Below are positions 20,186 to 30,783 of a DNA stretch of 64,000 bases, one piece after another. This DNA comes from Mikania micrantha (Eukaryota > Streptophyta > Magnoliopsida > Asterales > Asteraceae), in contig CM018690.1 in the NCBI GenBank assembly GCA_009363875.1, forward strand, positions 17,191,692-17,255,691. Direction: 5' to 3'. Every line of letters starts with the position of its first letter. The first letter of the stretch is position 1. The translations under genes and the position numbers were made by a program. Below the pieces are notes generated by a model. The model was not told where the DNA came from. It worked only from the letters and a program-made list of their open reading frames with translations, and made no database searches.

Positions 20186-23100
20186 TCAGTTCGTGTTGCC
20201 GGTGTTAGTCTGGTTGGAGAATAGGTGAGGGTATTTCTGTTTCATCTGGTCCTCTCGTTCCCAGGTGTATTCCGGTCCACGCCGTGAGTTCCATCGAACT
20301 TTTACAATTGGTATTTTACTGAGTTTCAACTTCTTGATTTCCCGATCCATGATTTCTACCGGTTCCTCAACGAAATGAAGTTGTTCATCAATCTGGATTT
20401 CCTCCAAAGGGATTGCGAGCGTCTCGTCCAATAAGCATTTCTTGAGGTTCGAAACATGAAACACATTGTGTACGCTACTCAATTCATGTGGTAGCTGTAG
20501 TTCGTAGGCTACGGGGCCTATCCGTTTAGTGATCTCGAATGGTCCTATGTAACGAGGGTTTAATTTTCCCCTTTTCCCAAATCGAATCACTCCCTTCCAA
20601 GGTGAGACTTTAAGAAGTACTCGGTCTCCCACTTGGAATTCCAAAGGCTTGCGCCTTTTATCGGCATAGCTTTTCTGTCGATCCCGAGCTGCTGCCATTC
20701 GGTTACGTATCTGCACGATCTTTTCAGTTGTTTCGTGCACGAGCTCAGGTCCGGTCAGTTGGCTTTCACCAACTTCTGCCCAACAAAGTGGTGATCTGCA
20801 TTTACGTCCATAAAGTGCCTCAAAAGGTGCAGCTCCGATGCTGGTGTGATAACTGTTATTGTAAGAGAACTCCACCAAAGGTAGGTGAGTCTCCCAGCTA
20901 TTACCGAAATCAATCACACATGCTCGAAGCATGTCTTCCAGAGTTTGGATGGTTCGTTCACTCTGACCATCCGTCTGTGGATGATAAGCAGTGCTCATAT
21001 CCAATCTCGTCCCGAGTGCCTTGTGTAAGGACTTCCAAAAATGTGCCGTGAAACGGCTATCTCGGTCAGATATAATAGAGATTGGGACTCCGTGTCTGGA
21101 TACGATTTCCTTCAAGTAGATTCGGGTTAACTTTTCCAACTTATCAGTTTCCTTAATCGGCAGGAAGTGTGCCGATTTCGTGAGTCGGTCTATGATAACC
21201 CAGATGGTATCGCAACCACTTGTTGTCTTTGGCAGCTTGGTGATAAAATCCATGGATATCTGTTCCCATTTCCATACTGGAATTTCTGGCTGTTGGAGTA
21301 ACCCTGACGGTTTTTTGATATTCGACCTTAACTTTGGAGCAAGTCAGACACTTACTCACATAGGTTGCGATTTCTGATTTCATATTAGGCCACCAATAAG
21401 TTGTCTTTAGGTCGTGGTACATCTTGTCAGAACCTGGATGTACCGAGTATCGACTCTTGTGAGCTTCATCCATCACTACTTCTCTCAATCCTCCGTAGCG
21501 TGGAATCCAAATTCGGTCCATCAGATAGTAAGCTCCGTCGTTTTTCTGATTCATCTGTTTATCCATACCCCGCATAGCTTCGAAGATAAGGTTTTCCTTT
21601 TTCAGAGCTTCTTGTTGTGCGACTCGAATCTGATTAGGTAGCTCAGAATGAATGGTAAGTTGTAGTGCACGTACGCGTTTGATTGTTTCCTTTCTACTTA
21701 ACGCATCGGCTACTACATTGGCTTTCCCGGGATGATACTTGATTGCACAGTCATAATCACCTATCAACTCGACCCATCTGCGTTGTCTCATGTTTAGCTC
21801 CTTTTGGTCGAAAATGTGCTGCAGACTCTTATGATCCGTGAATATAGTGCACTTGGTGCCGTACAGATAGTGTCTCCAGATCTTCAATGCAAATACTACG
21901 GCTCCTAATTCCAGATCATGGGTCGTGTAATTTTTCTCGTGCACTTTCAATTGTCGTGACGCATAAGCTATGACCTTCTCGCGTTGCATCAGTACACAAC
22001 CGAGTCCTTGCTTCGATGCGTCGCAGTAGACTACAAAGTCTTCGCACCCGTCTGGTAGTGATAAGATAGGTGCGCTGCACAACTTCTGCTTTAATAAGTC
22101 AAAAGTAGCTTCTTGTTTTTCTCCCCATTCGAACTTCTTGTCTTTATGCGTAAGGGAAGTCAATGATTGTGCGATCTTCGAGAATCCCTCGATAAACCGC
22201 CTGTAGTACCCGGCCAATCCCAAGAACTGTCGTACCTCTGTTGGAGTCTTAGGTGCAGTCCAGTTCTTGATTGCCGCAATCTTAGTTGGGTCTACATGTA
22301 TCCCTTTCGCGTTTACTACGTGCCCAAGGAACTGAACTTCGCGAATCCAAAAATCACATTTGGAGAATTTCGCGTACAATTGTTCTTTCTTCAGTAGTTC
22401 TAAGACACGTCTCAAGTGTTCGGCATGTTCTTCTCGAGTCTTAGAATAGATCAGGATGTCATCAATGAATACGATTACGAACTTGTCGAGATATGGTTTA
22501 CACACCCGATTCATGAGATCCATGAATACGGCCGGTGCGTTAGTCAGTCCAAAAGGCATTACCAGAAATTCGTAATGTCCGTACCGCGTTCTGAAGGTTG
22601 TCTTCGGTATATCTCCTTCTTGTACTCTGAGTTGATGGTAACCAGATCTTAAATCGATTTTTGAATAGTTGCTTGACCCTTGCAACTGATCAAACAGGTC
22701 GTCTATTCGAGGTAGAGGGTATCGATTCTTGATCGTCACCTTGTTCAGTTCTCGGTAGTCAATACACATACGGAATGAACCGTCTTTCTTCTTCACAAAC
22801 AAGACCGGTGCTCCCCAAGGTGAGAAGCTCGGTCGGATAAATCCTTTATCCAACAACTCCTGTAGTTGATTGGATAGTTCTTGCATTTCAGTAGGAGCCA
22901 ATCGGTATGGTGCCTTAGCTATCGGTGCTGCTCCTGGTGTTAGATCTATCTGAAACTCCACTTGTCGTGCTGGTGGTAGTCCCGGTAGATCGTCAGGAAA
23001 GACTTCCGGATAATCGCGAACAATAGCGATGTCCTCGATCTTCCGTTCCTTCTTTGGTTGTTCGGTGATAAGAGCTAAGATAGCTGTGTATCCTTTCCTC

Positions 23101-24754
23101 AAATATTTGTTTGCCTTCATGCAAGACATGATGTTTAATGGTATTCCGCGCCGTTCCCCTTGAATTGAAATCTGCTCTCCACTTGACAATGTAATTCGCA
23201 CGATCTTCTCATTGCACACGATCTCGGCGTGATTTGCAGATAGCCAATCCATTCCAATCACCACGTCGAAGCTCCCGAGAGTTACCGGCATCAAGTCAAT
23301 CATCAGCTGATAGGTTGCTAGTGTCAAAACACACCCCTTGAGGATGTGTTGTGTTTCAATCAGCTTGCCATCCGCTAACTCTACGGTGTACTTATAGTCT
23401 AGTGGTGTTGGTGTCATATCAAACAGTTTACTAAATTCACTAGATATAAAACTTCTATCGGCACCGGTATCAAATAATATACTAGCATAGACATTATTTA
23501 TAAGAAACGTACCGGTAACAACGTTCGGATCATCTTTAGCTTCACCGGATCCGATCACGAATGCCCGACCCCTAGCCGGGTTGCCACCTGCATTCTTGTT
23601 CTGCGGACAATCTCGGCGCATGTGGCCCGGCTTTCCGCAAGTGAAGCACCCCTTTAATGTGTTATCCTTGTTGAGGTTGGGGTTAGGGTTTGATCGGCAT
23701 TCTTTGGCCAGGTGTCCGTTCCTGCCACAGTTGGTGCACTTGCCCTTTTTACATGGGCCAAAGTGATGGTAGTTACAGATGTTGCACTTCGGGCTGTTGC
23801 CCTGGTATCCCCCTTTGCTCTGAGTGTTTGGCTGAGTGGCAGTGAAGACTTTGGCAGGTGCTGGGCGGTGTTGGGTTGGTTGCTGAGGTGAGAAGGTACG
23901 GTTATTGCTGGGCTCCCACTTTCGCTTGGGTTCTTGGGGTTTCAGATGTTCACCCCTTTTAGGTAGCTTTCCCTGGGCTACTGCCTGATCAGTCAGTTTG
24001 TGTGCCAAGCGTATCAGTGGTTGGATAGTAGAGTGGTCGGAAGCAGTGACCGTGCTCTGGATTTGTTCCGGCAATCCACTGATAAATTGCTCAATCTTCT
24101 TGTACTCCGGCGTCACCATCGCCGGGCACAGCTTGCACAGTTCATGAAACCGAGTACAGTACTTCTCGATCTCTGATCCTGCCATCTTGTGCACCCAGAA
24201 CTCTTCCTCCAGTTTCCTAATTTCATCCCGAGGACAGTATTCTTCGTGAAGCATCCTGGTGAAGTTGTCCCACGGAATTGAGTTTGCGGTGTCCAGTCCA
24301 AGGGTTTGGACATGAGTGTTCCACCAGGTGAGGGCCGGTCCCTCCAGTGTTCCCGTGGCGTATTTTACCCGATTCTCATCCGAGCATTCAGCTATAGAGA
24401 AAACTGACTCCAGCTTCTCTATCCAACGAAGCAGTCCCACGGCTCCTTCAGTACCTTGAAACTTGTGAGGGTGGCAGCTCAGGAACGCCTTAAACGAGCA
24501 TCCCTTCGTCGCTCCCCCGTGGGATCCTGTGCATCGGGGTTCAATGCAACGTGTTAGTGTCTAGACTGTCTATACTATGTTAGTCATGTTAGGCAAGAGT
24601 TAATACCGTTGTTAGTACCACTCGTCTCGCTGGCGTGACGATTGGCCTCGTACTCAGCGAGTACCTTGTTGAATTTGCGTTCGACCATCATGTCGATTCG
24701 TGCCTTTTCTGCCTTACGTTTGAGTCGAAGGGCATGGGTTCCTCTTCCGGACAT
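20186..24754 (-). pseudogene. gag-pol of element 3
   Basis: The start is taken at the ATG at 24754 (MSGRGTHALRL...). After 49 codons an 80-bp GT-AG segment (24606-24527) interrupts the frame, and its removal joins directly to a long frame. That frame holds capsid, two CCHC knuckles (CTNCGRNGHLAKEC and CFTCGKPGHMRRDC), protease DTGAD, RT with FIDDIL, RNase H (YCDASKQGLGC) and the integrase zinc region. Near 21311 an extra A in an A run shifts the frame between KVEYQK and the next Pro-Ser-Gly. The rest (integrase core, GPF/Y module, chromodomain-like tail) reads on from about 21300 to 20186. Compared with element 2 pol it is otherwise full length and free of stops. Classed as broken because of the one-base shift, which could also be an assembly error in a homopolymer. 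Confidence 0.88.
24527..24606 (-). other. Intron-like segment in gag of element 3 (80 bp)
   Basis: Minus strand: exon ...AACAACG, then GTATTAACTC ... GATGCACAG, then GATCCC.... Ends are GT and AG, a CACTAAC branch-like motif lies about 30 bases before the AG, and an in-frame TGA lies inside. Element 1 has AACAACG joined directly to GATCTC at the same point, giving the same Thr-Asn-Asn-Gly-Ser-His-Gly residues. Phase 1. An unrelated 80-bp insertion with chance GT/AG ends is the alternative. Confidence 0.6.
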
Positions 24755-25000
24755 GTTTCTATATGGAAAGGTTAGGATGTTAGTTAGCATAAGTTAGAGT
24801 GTTAGTCAATTGTTAGGTCAGATGTCATGTTAACAATAGTCATAGCCATGATATATATAAGCAACAAAGTAAAGCATCTTTCCATTAATGATAATAAGTT
24901 TGTGTACAATATTTTCCAAAAGAGATGCTACAAAATTTGCACGAGCACATCCCGCTCGGCTAAGTGATACAAAAGTAGAATACTGAAATAGAAATCCTAA

Positions 25001-25813
25001 CTAGACAATCGTGGAGTGTGAATCTCCACTATCAGCAGGGCCATCATCGTCATCCTCATCAGGATCCTCGTCTGGATCCTCATCAAAATCTTCCTCATCG
25101 TGATCCACCGGCTCGAATTGGGGTTCTGGCTCAGGCTGTGGCTCCACAATAAACTGTTCGACCCATGCATTCAGCATGGCGTCGCTTGCCTGGATCATGG
25201 CAAGGTTCTCCTCGTTGGCGTCCTCCACAGCTGCCAATCGCCCAGCGTGTCCTTGTGTCACTGCGGCTAAGAAATCCTGTTGCTCCTCGAGCAACGTAGT
25301 CCTATCATGGATGTCTGTGACCTCAGTAGTGACCTCCTCCTGTCGCTGGATCACATCCTGAGTCCTAGCGACCAAGTCATCCTGCGTCCCTTCGACGCGG
25401 GTAAGCCTCTCCTCTAGATATTCCACACGATTCTGAAGACGCTGACTATGCTCCAAGAGATCCCTAAACCCATCAGTCATCACGCGTAGCTGACAGGACT
25501 CACGTCTATAACGCGAGATCAATGCAGCGAATGCCCGCTCCATGGGCATTCCAATCGGTGGTAGGGGTGGTCCAGTAGATGTGTCTCCTAGCAAAGGCAA
25601 CTTGGGTACTCTCTCTTCCCTTGCCCAAACAGCAAGGGTAGTAGGGTACCAGTCCCATGGTCCCCTGCTGGTCGAGGGTCGAAGTCTCTTGGACTCTTGA
25701 GAATATACCTGCTCCACTATCTCCTGAATCTTCTGCTTGTCCTCCTCAGTAAGCTCATACTCATACGAGCGTTTCCCCGTGTCCTTCCCTTTCGGATCTT
25801 TGTTATTGTCCAT
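25001..25813 (-). CDS. ORF-X3, extra ORF between PBS and gag of element 3
   Basis: 270-residue intact ORF, aligned end to end with ORF-X1 without gaps and clearly similar throughout. Shared landmarks: start MDNNKD, YEYELT, a basic SKRLRPSTSRGPWDWYP block, the invariant PPIGMPMERAFAALISRY block, a long coiled coil, EPQPEPEPQFE, and an acidic DEDPDEDPDEDD tail ending STIV. About 245 bases separate its stop from the gag ATG, as in elements 1 and 2, and the leader between PBS and its ATG is about 140 bases. Function unknown. The substitutions between the two copies look mostly conservative, which suggests selection, but no rate ratio was calculated. Confidence 0.78.
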   Translation of the reverse strand: MDNNKDPKGKDTGKRSYEYELTEEDKQKIQEIVEQVYSQESKRLRPSTSRGPWDWYPTTLAVWAREERVPKLPLLGDTSTGPPLPPIGMPMERAFAALISRYRRESCQLRVMTDGFRDLLEHSQRLQNRVEYLEERLTRVEGTQDDLVARTQDVIQRQEEVTTEVTDIHDRTTLLEEQQDFLAAVTQGHAGRLAAVEDANEENLAMIQASDAMLNAWVEQFIVEPQPEPEPQFEPVDHDEEDFDEDPDEDPDEDDDDGPADSGDSHSTIV

Positions 25814-25953
25814 CCTGTAAGTTCTAAGTCAGTCAGTATTAATTTACAGTGATAACAATAATATAAGTGTGAAAATTCTAAGTGTAGTGTCTAATGTAGA
25901 GCAGTGGCTATAGTCTAAGTTTACTATATGCAAACCTAGTTCCCTATAACCAA

Positions 25954-25966
25954 GGCTCTGATACCA
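25954..25966 (-). promoter_or_regulatory. Primer binding site (tRNA-iMet), element 3
   Basis: Minus strand TGGTATCAGAGCC, three bases from the LTR at 25970; identical to the PBS of element 1. Confidence 0.93.
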
Positions 25967-25969
25967 GTC

Positions 25970-26162
25970 TGTCACACCCCCAAATTCCCACTCGTGGTGT
26001 CAGTCCACGTGGGTGTGACGTGGCCAGGATCATATCTCATGGTCATATAGAACGACTCTATATGAGTTTCACATTCACACAGATTTGCAAAATAACATAA
26101 TTTCATTTAATATGCAGCGGAAAATGTTTCAACATCATAAGTAAATAAGTTTGCAGCGGAAA
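25970..26162 (-). repeat. 5' LTR of element 3, U5-side part
   Basis: First 193 bp of the LTR as read on the plus strand, matching 17466 onward. Interrupted by element 4; its last five bases GGAAA are the TSD repeated at 35231-35235. Confidence 0.93.
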
Positions 26163-26624
26163 TGTGAGGCCCCGTTTCCGGGCGACCCCACGTACGTTGG
26201 TCTCGTCATAACACATAGCTCTTAACTAAAAACACTTTCATAAACATGCAGCGGAACTTAAACATCATGTCAAACATAATTAAATGTCTGCATTAATATA
26301 TAAACGATTGCCAAAACCATCGGATTCTTTATCTTGATGCCGGAGCTCCATGCCTTCTCTGACCCAAGCTTAACCTGACATACATGCTAAATCAAGTCAG
26401 CTTACGCTGGTGAGTTCTAGTTTTCATAAAACATCATAACCATTTTATTAAGTTAAAACATGTTGAGCATAAAACATCCTTTCATTCACATAATCCAAAA
26501 CATTGTCACATAAACATCCTAGTCATCATCATCATACAACCACTGCTACTAAGCGTAACAGTGGGCTTATGCCGGCACAAGGCTCCATAACCTTTGATCT
26601 GACCCGCCTAAGCGTTCTGCAGAT

Positions 26625-27082
26625 CCATACTTACCCAGTAACAAGTACTGGAGCAACCATACTTACCCCATACGAATATGGGAGCAACGTCATACTTACA
26701 TCATACTTACCCCGTAACACATACGGGAGCAACCATACTTACCCAATAACGAGTACTGGAGCACCCATACTTACCCAGTAACAAGTACTGGAGCAACCAT
26801 ACTTACCCAGTAACAAGTACTGGAGCAACCATACTTACCCCATAACGCGTATATGGGAGCAACGTCATACTTACCCCGTAACAAGTACGGGAGCAACCAT
26901 ACCCAGTTATAGTCGTGGTTGACTATCATTCATACATTTTCCTATAACACGTATAGGAACATCATTCCCAGTTATAGTCATGGTTGACTCTCATACCCAG
27001 TTATAGTCATGGTTGACTCTCATTCATTCCCAGCACAAATACTGGTACCTATCACATACATATCCTATCGCACGTATAGGAT
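26625..27082 (-). repeat. LTR hairpin array of element 4 (left copy)
   Basis: Tandem units of about 33 bp, each holding a short inverted repeat with a 4-7 base loop. Stems seen in order include CCAGTA/TACTGG, CCCATA/TATGGG, CCCGTA/TACGGG, CCAGTA/TACTGG twice more, CCCATA/TATGGG, CCCGTA/TACGGG, AGTC/GACT, TCCTATA/TATAGGA, AGTC/GACT twice, CCAG/CTGG and TATCCTAT/ATAGGATA. One unit (CCAATA/TACTGG) has a mismatch. Spacers in the left part contain CATACTTACC. On the minus (sense) strand this is GGTAAGTATG, a near-perfect 5' splice-site / U1 complement, present about eight times. Confidence 0.85.
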
Positions 27083-28420
27083 ATCATTCTTTCATCGTAT
27101 ATGATATACTAGCATTATATCATCTTTTCCTCATAACCATGAAGGCATCATATCCTTCATGCTTACATCATAATCATCATCATAACAACACGGACATATC
27201 ATGCTAGCATCGTTTCATCGTATCTTTATCCTAATAACTTAGGAATCATCATAACATGTTATGCTAGCATCATGTGTCCGTATCATCATAACATCCTAGC
27301 ATCATATACATATCATCATATCATCACATCGTACATCATGTCATCATACACATGTCATACTAGCATCATATTCATAACATTCCACTTTCATCCTAGTAAC
27401 CTAGGATCTTATCATAACATTTTGTAACTATCATCATAGCTACCATCTTAATGCATGTTATCATACAATCATCATATCATATTTTCACACCTTTCATCAT
27501 CATAATTCATTTTTCATGCATTCATCATACTTAACATGTTCTCAGGCATGCTTCATTTCACATTAAACATTCATTCATCATAACATATAAACGTGCATAC
27601 ATAATTATGGCATATCATTATCCATATATCATTATCTTAAACACATAACATCATGAACATAACATTAAGCATGTATGCCAGCCCAAAATATTAAACATGA
27701 AAATAGGGCGTCTAGAACTCACCTGATATCTTACAGTAGCAAGATTCCTCGTAAACTGATACTAATGGTGTAACTCTGCATTCGTTTACACTTAATACGT
27801 CATTTATGATTTAACCTACTGATTAGATCTTTCTGAACGTCCAATGTCAAAGATATTGTCTTGAAAGTCATCAAATAGTTAATGTTGTTGATTATAATGC
27901 TAAAACAGTTTCTGAACAGATTAATGGCTTAGAAATGATAAATCCTTATCATTGATTACCCAGATATCATGAAATATCACAACATAGTCTTAGAATAGGT
28001 TTAATAACCATGATTAACATACTAATCTGACTGTTATCACAAACATCAGATAATCGTTTCAATAAGTATGTTAATGATTGTGATTAGTTTGGAACACTCA
28101 GATTTAACCTTTGCATTTCAAAGATTAACCAAACTAATCATTTACATCATCATAATCAAATGGATTAATCCATTATAATCATAGTTGTGATTTCATGCAA
28201 ACCGGGCATTACAACGGCTCAAAACAAGGATTTAACCGTTAGAACATCGTGTTCTTCATTTCTAATCAATCCTAGCCATCATCTAGGCAATAATCAACAA
28301 TCCTAACTATCTTATTACGTTCAAAATCAAGATCTAATCAATCAAAATCAAACTAGAAGGTTAAAACGAACCGTTACCTGATCTGACGAATTTCTGCGGT
28401 TAAAACAGCGATCAGGACTT

Positions 28421-28429
28421 GTATATATG
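28421..28429 (-). promoter_or_regulatory. TATA-like box in LTR of element 4
   Basis: Minus strand CATATATAC about 620 bases into the LTR and about 160 bases downstream of the GC-rich palindromes. The partner copy is at 34601-34609. Promoter function is inferred from position only. Confidence 0.35.
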
Positions 28430-29050
28430 ATTCCTGGGATGATCTGGATGTTCAGAGGGCTTTGATTTGAAGATTAGAGATGTTAGATGGAAGAAATAAT
28501 GTCTGGAGGTCGCTTGGGGTCGAAAAATTACGTTTCTGAAGTTTCCATTGCGTTCTGATCAAGTTAACATAACTTTTGCCGACATAGGCCTGGGGCGCAT
28601 CGCCCCAACTGGGCGTATGGCGCCAGGCGTAGCGCCCCACGTCACCCTGCGTCATCATTTGAGTTTTAACTTGTTTTCGCGATTCCGGGAGCATACGAAC
28701 TCCGTTTTGCGCACGGTTTTCGCCCACGTTCACGATTTTTCGAGCTCTTTCCAATGGTTATAATCTCAAGACCTAAAGAGTTCAAAATATTTGACCTCTA
28801 ATCTATTGCTATATTCAATTCAGTGTATCTTGAAATCGGAGCCTCGTTTCACGATTTCGCTTACACTCATTCTCTTCATTTTCGAGTTATGATTCTAACC
28901 TGAGAATTTTGAGTTGTCACACATATCATAGTGGATTTCAAGCACGATCAAACATGCTACATTTTCTTTGATAATGCAATTCTTCGAACATCAAGAGTTA
29001 CCGAAAACTCGCACGTTTATTTTTAGATTGCTAAATTTTCGGGTGTTACA

Positions 29051-30783
29051 AATCTACCCTCCTTATAATAGGTTTCGTCCTCGAAACCTGTCACGTCTTA
29101 AACGAATGTGGGTAGAGTCATTTCATCTCGTTTTCCAAGCTCTTGACTTGTCCAAAGACACGTCCAAAACTCACATTCTCTTCTTTCAATCCTTCCTATT
29201 ACGCCTGATTGAGTTCGTCCAGAAAGTCTGGCGTGAAGCATAAGCTATGTTGTTATGCACCAGCATATACAACAAGATCATCATTTCCATCCGGCAGTGC
29301 TAAGACAGGAGCTTGGGTAAGTTTCTCCTTTAGCACTGTGAACGCTTGTTCTTGGTTCGGGCCCCATTCGTACTTTACATCTTTCTTCATGAGCTTCGTC
29401 AGTGGTGTTGCTATCTTGGAGAAGTCTTGAATAAATCTCCGATAATAACCGGCCAAACCATGAAAACTGTGTACTTCCGTAGGTGACTTCGAAAGGCTCC
29501 ATTTCATAACCGTTTCAACTTTAGCTAGATCTACCATAATGCCTTCTGGGTTCACCACGTGACCCAGAAATTGTACCTCTCGTACAAAAAAAAAAACGCA
29601 TTTGGAGAATTTAGCATAAAGTTTCTTTTTCCTCAGGATCTCCAATACCTCACGTACGTGGCAAGCATGGTCTCCCTTATTCTTTGAATAAATCAAAATA
29701 TCATCAATAAACACTATCACCGATCGGTCCAGCATCGGTTGACATACCATGTTCATCAATTTCATAAATGCTGTAGGAGCATTCGTCAATTCAAATGACA
29801 TAACGAGAAACTCGTAATGTCCATAACGTTTTCGGGAAGCAGTCTTTGGAATATCCTGCTCTCGAACTTTCAACTGATGGTAACCGGATCGGAGATCTAT
29901 CTTTGAGAACCAGCTTGCACCTTGCAATTGATCGAACAAATCATCAATTCTAGGTAGAGGATACCTGTTCTTTACGGTCAACCTTTTCAGTTCCCTATAG
30001 TCAATGCACATTCACATGTTACCATCTTTCCTCTTTACAAACAACACCGGGGCTCCCCAAGGAGAGACACTCGGTCGTATAAAACCTTCATCAAGGAGTT
30101 CTTGTAGCTGGGCCATCATTTCCTTCGTTTTGGTGGGAGCTAAACGGTAAGGTGTTTTGGCAACAGGTTGTGCCCCCGGCACTAAGTCGATTTGGAACTT
30201 AGTTTCCCGTTCCGGTGGTAATCCAGGCAATTCCTCGAGGAATACATCAAGGAAGTTACGCACCACGGGTACCTCATCAATCGTGCTCATATCCGTATGT
30301 TCCTCAATCACCTAGGCCAAGTAGGCTACACACCCTCGCCTCATCATAACATCAGCCTTGATCATCGAAATGATCTTCGGCGCATACATCGCTTTATCAC
30401 CATAAATCGTTACCGAGATCCCATCCATCGCACATAAACATATCATTTTTCGTCGACATACAAGGTCAGCCTCGTATTTGGCTAACCAGTCCATGCCCAA
30501 GACTACATCGAAACCTCCCAAGGTTATAAGAAACAATCGTACTGGGAAATTATGACCCTCTATCTCAACGTAACAGTCATCTATAACCTCAGTCACCCTG
30601 GTCATCTTACCAATCGTCGTCTCTACATCAAATACCCAATCTATCTTCTTAACCTTCCCAGATAACCCATCTTAGAAAGTAGAAGATACAAAACTCATAC
30701 TGGCACCAAAATCAAACAATACAGAAGCAATAATATTGTTGATAGGAAAGGTACCTGTAACCACGTCCGGGTCCTCAACAGCA
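29051..30783 (-). pseudogene. Protease-RT remnant of element 4 with two deletions
   Basis: Read in one minus-strand frame: DPDVVTGTF, then a protease whose active site reads FDFGA instead of D-S/T-G-A, and a TAA at about 30672. Next come a VLGMDWLAKYEADLVCRR block, a TAG at 30309-30311 and RT domains to YSKIDLRSGYHQL and FIDDIL. A TGA at 30009-30011 lies just before MCIDYREL. RT runs to LALPDGNDDLVVY, then hits a stop at 29253. There the sequence jumps to a piece equivalent to the post-RNase-H linker (TPDFLDEL, EGLKEENV), with two more stops. It then runs straight to the polypurine tract AAGGAGGGTAGA. RNase H and the integrase are therefore deleted. Confidence 0.88.

Larger units (their letters stand above)
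26163..29050 (-). repeat. 3' LTR of element 4 (2888 bp)
   Basis: Plus-strand ends TGTGAGGCCCCGTTTCCGGG and TTTCGGGTGTTACA; TG...CA on the minus strand is TGTAACACCCG ... GGGGCCTCACA. Contains the hairpin array (26625-27082), a long CATCATA-rich low-complexity stretch (about 27080-27680), a TATA-like box near 28421, and a GGGGCGCATCGCCCC palindrome cluster near 28590-28645. Confidence 0.96.

Noticed and set aside
26503..26781. Open frame in the LTR of element 4 (and its copy at 32683-32961)
   Set aside because: Runs through the hairpin repeats, antisense to the element, with biased composition and no family resemblance.
26625..27082. Spaced palindromic repeats resembling a CRISPR array
   Set aside because: This is a plant LTR; unit length, variable stems and short spacers do not fit CRISPR, and no cas genes are present.
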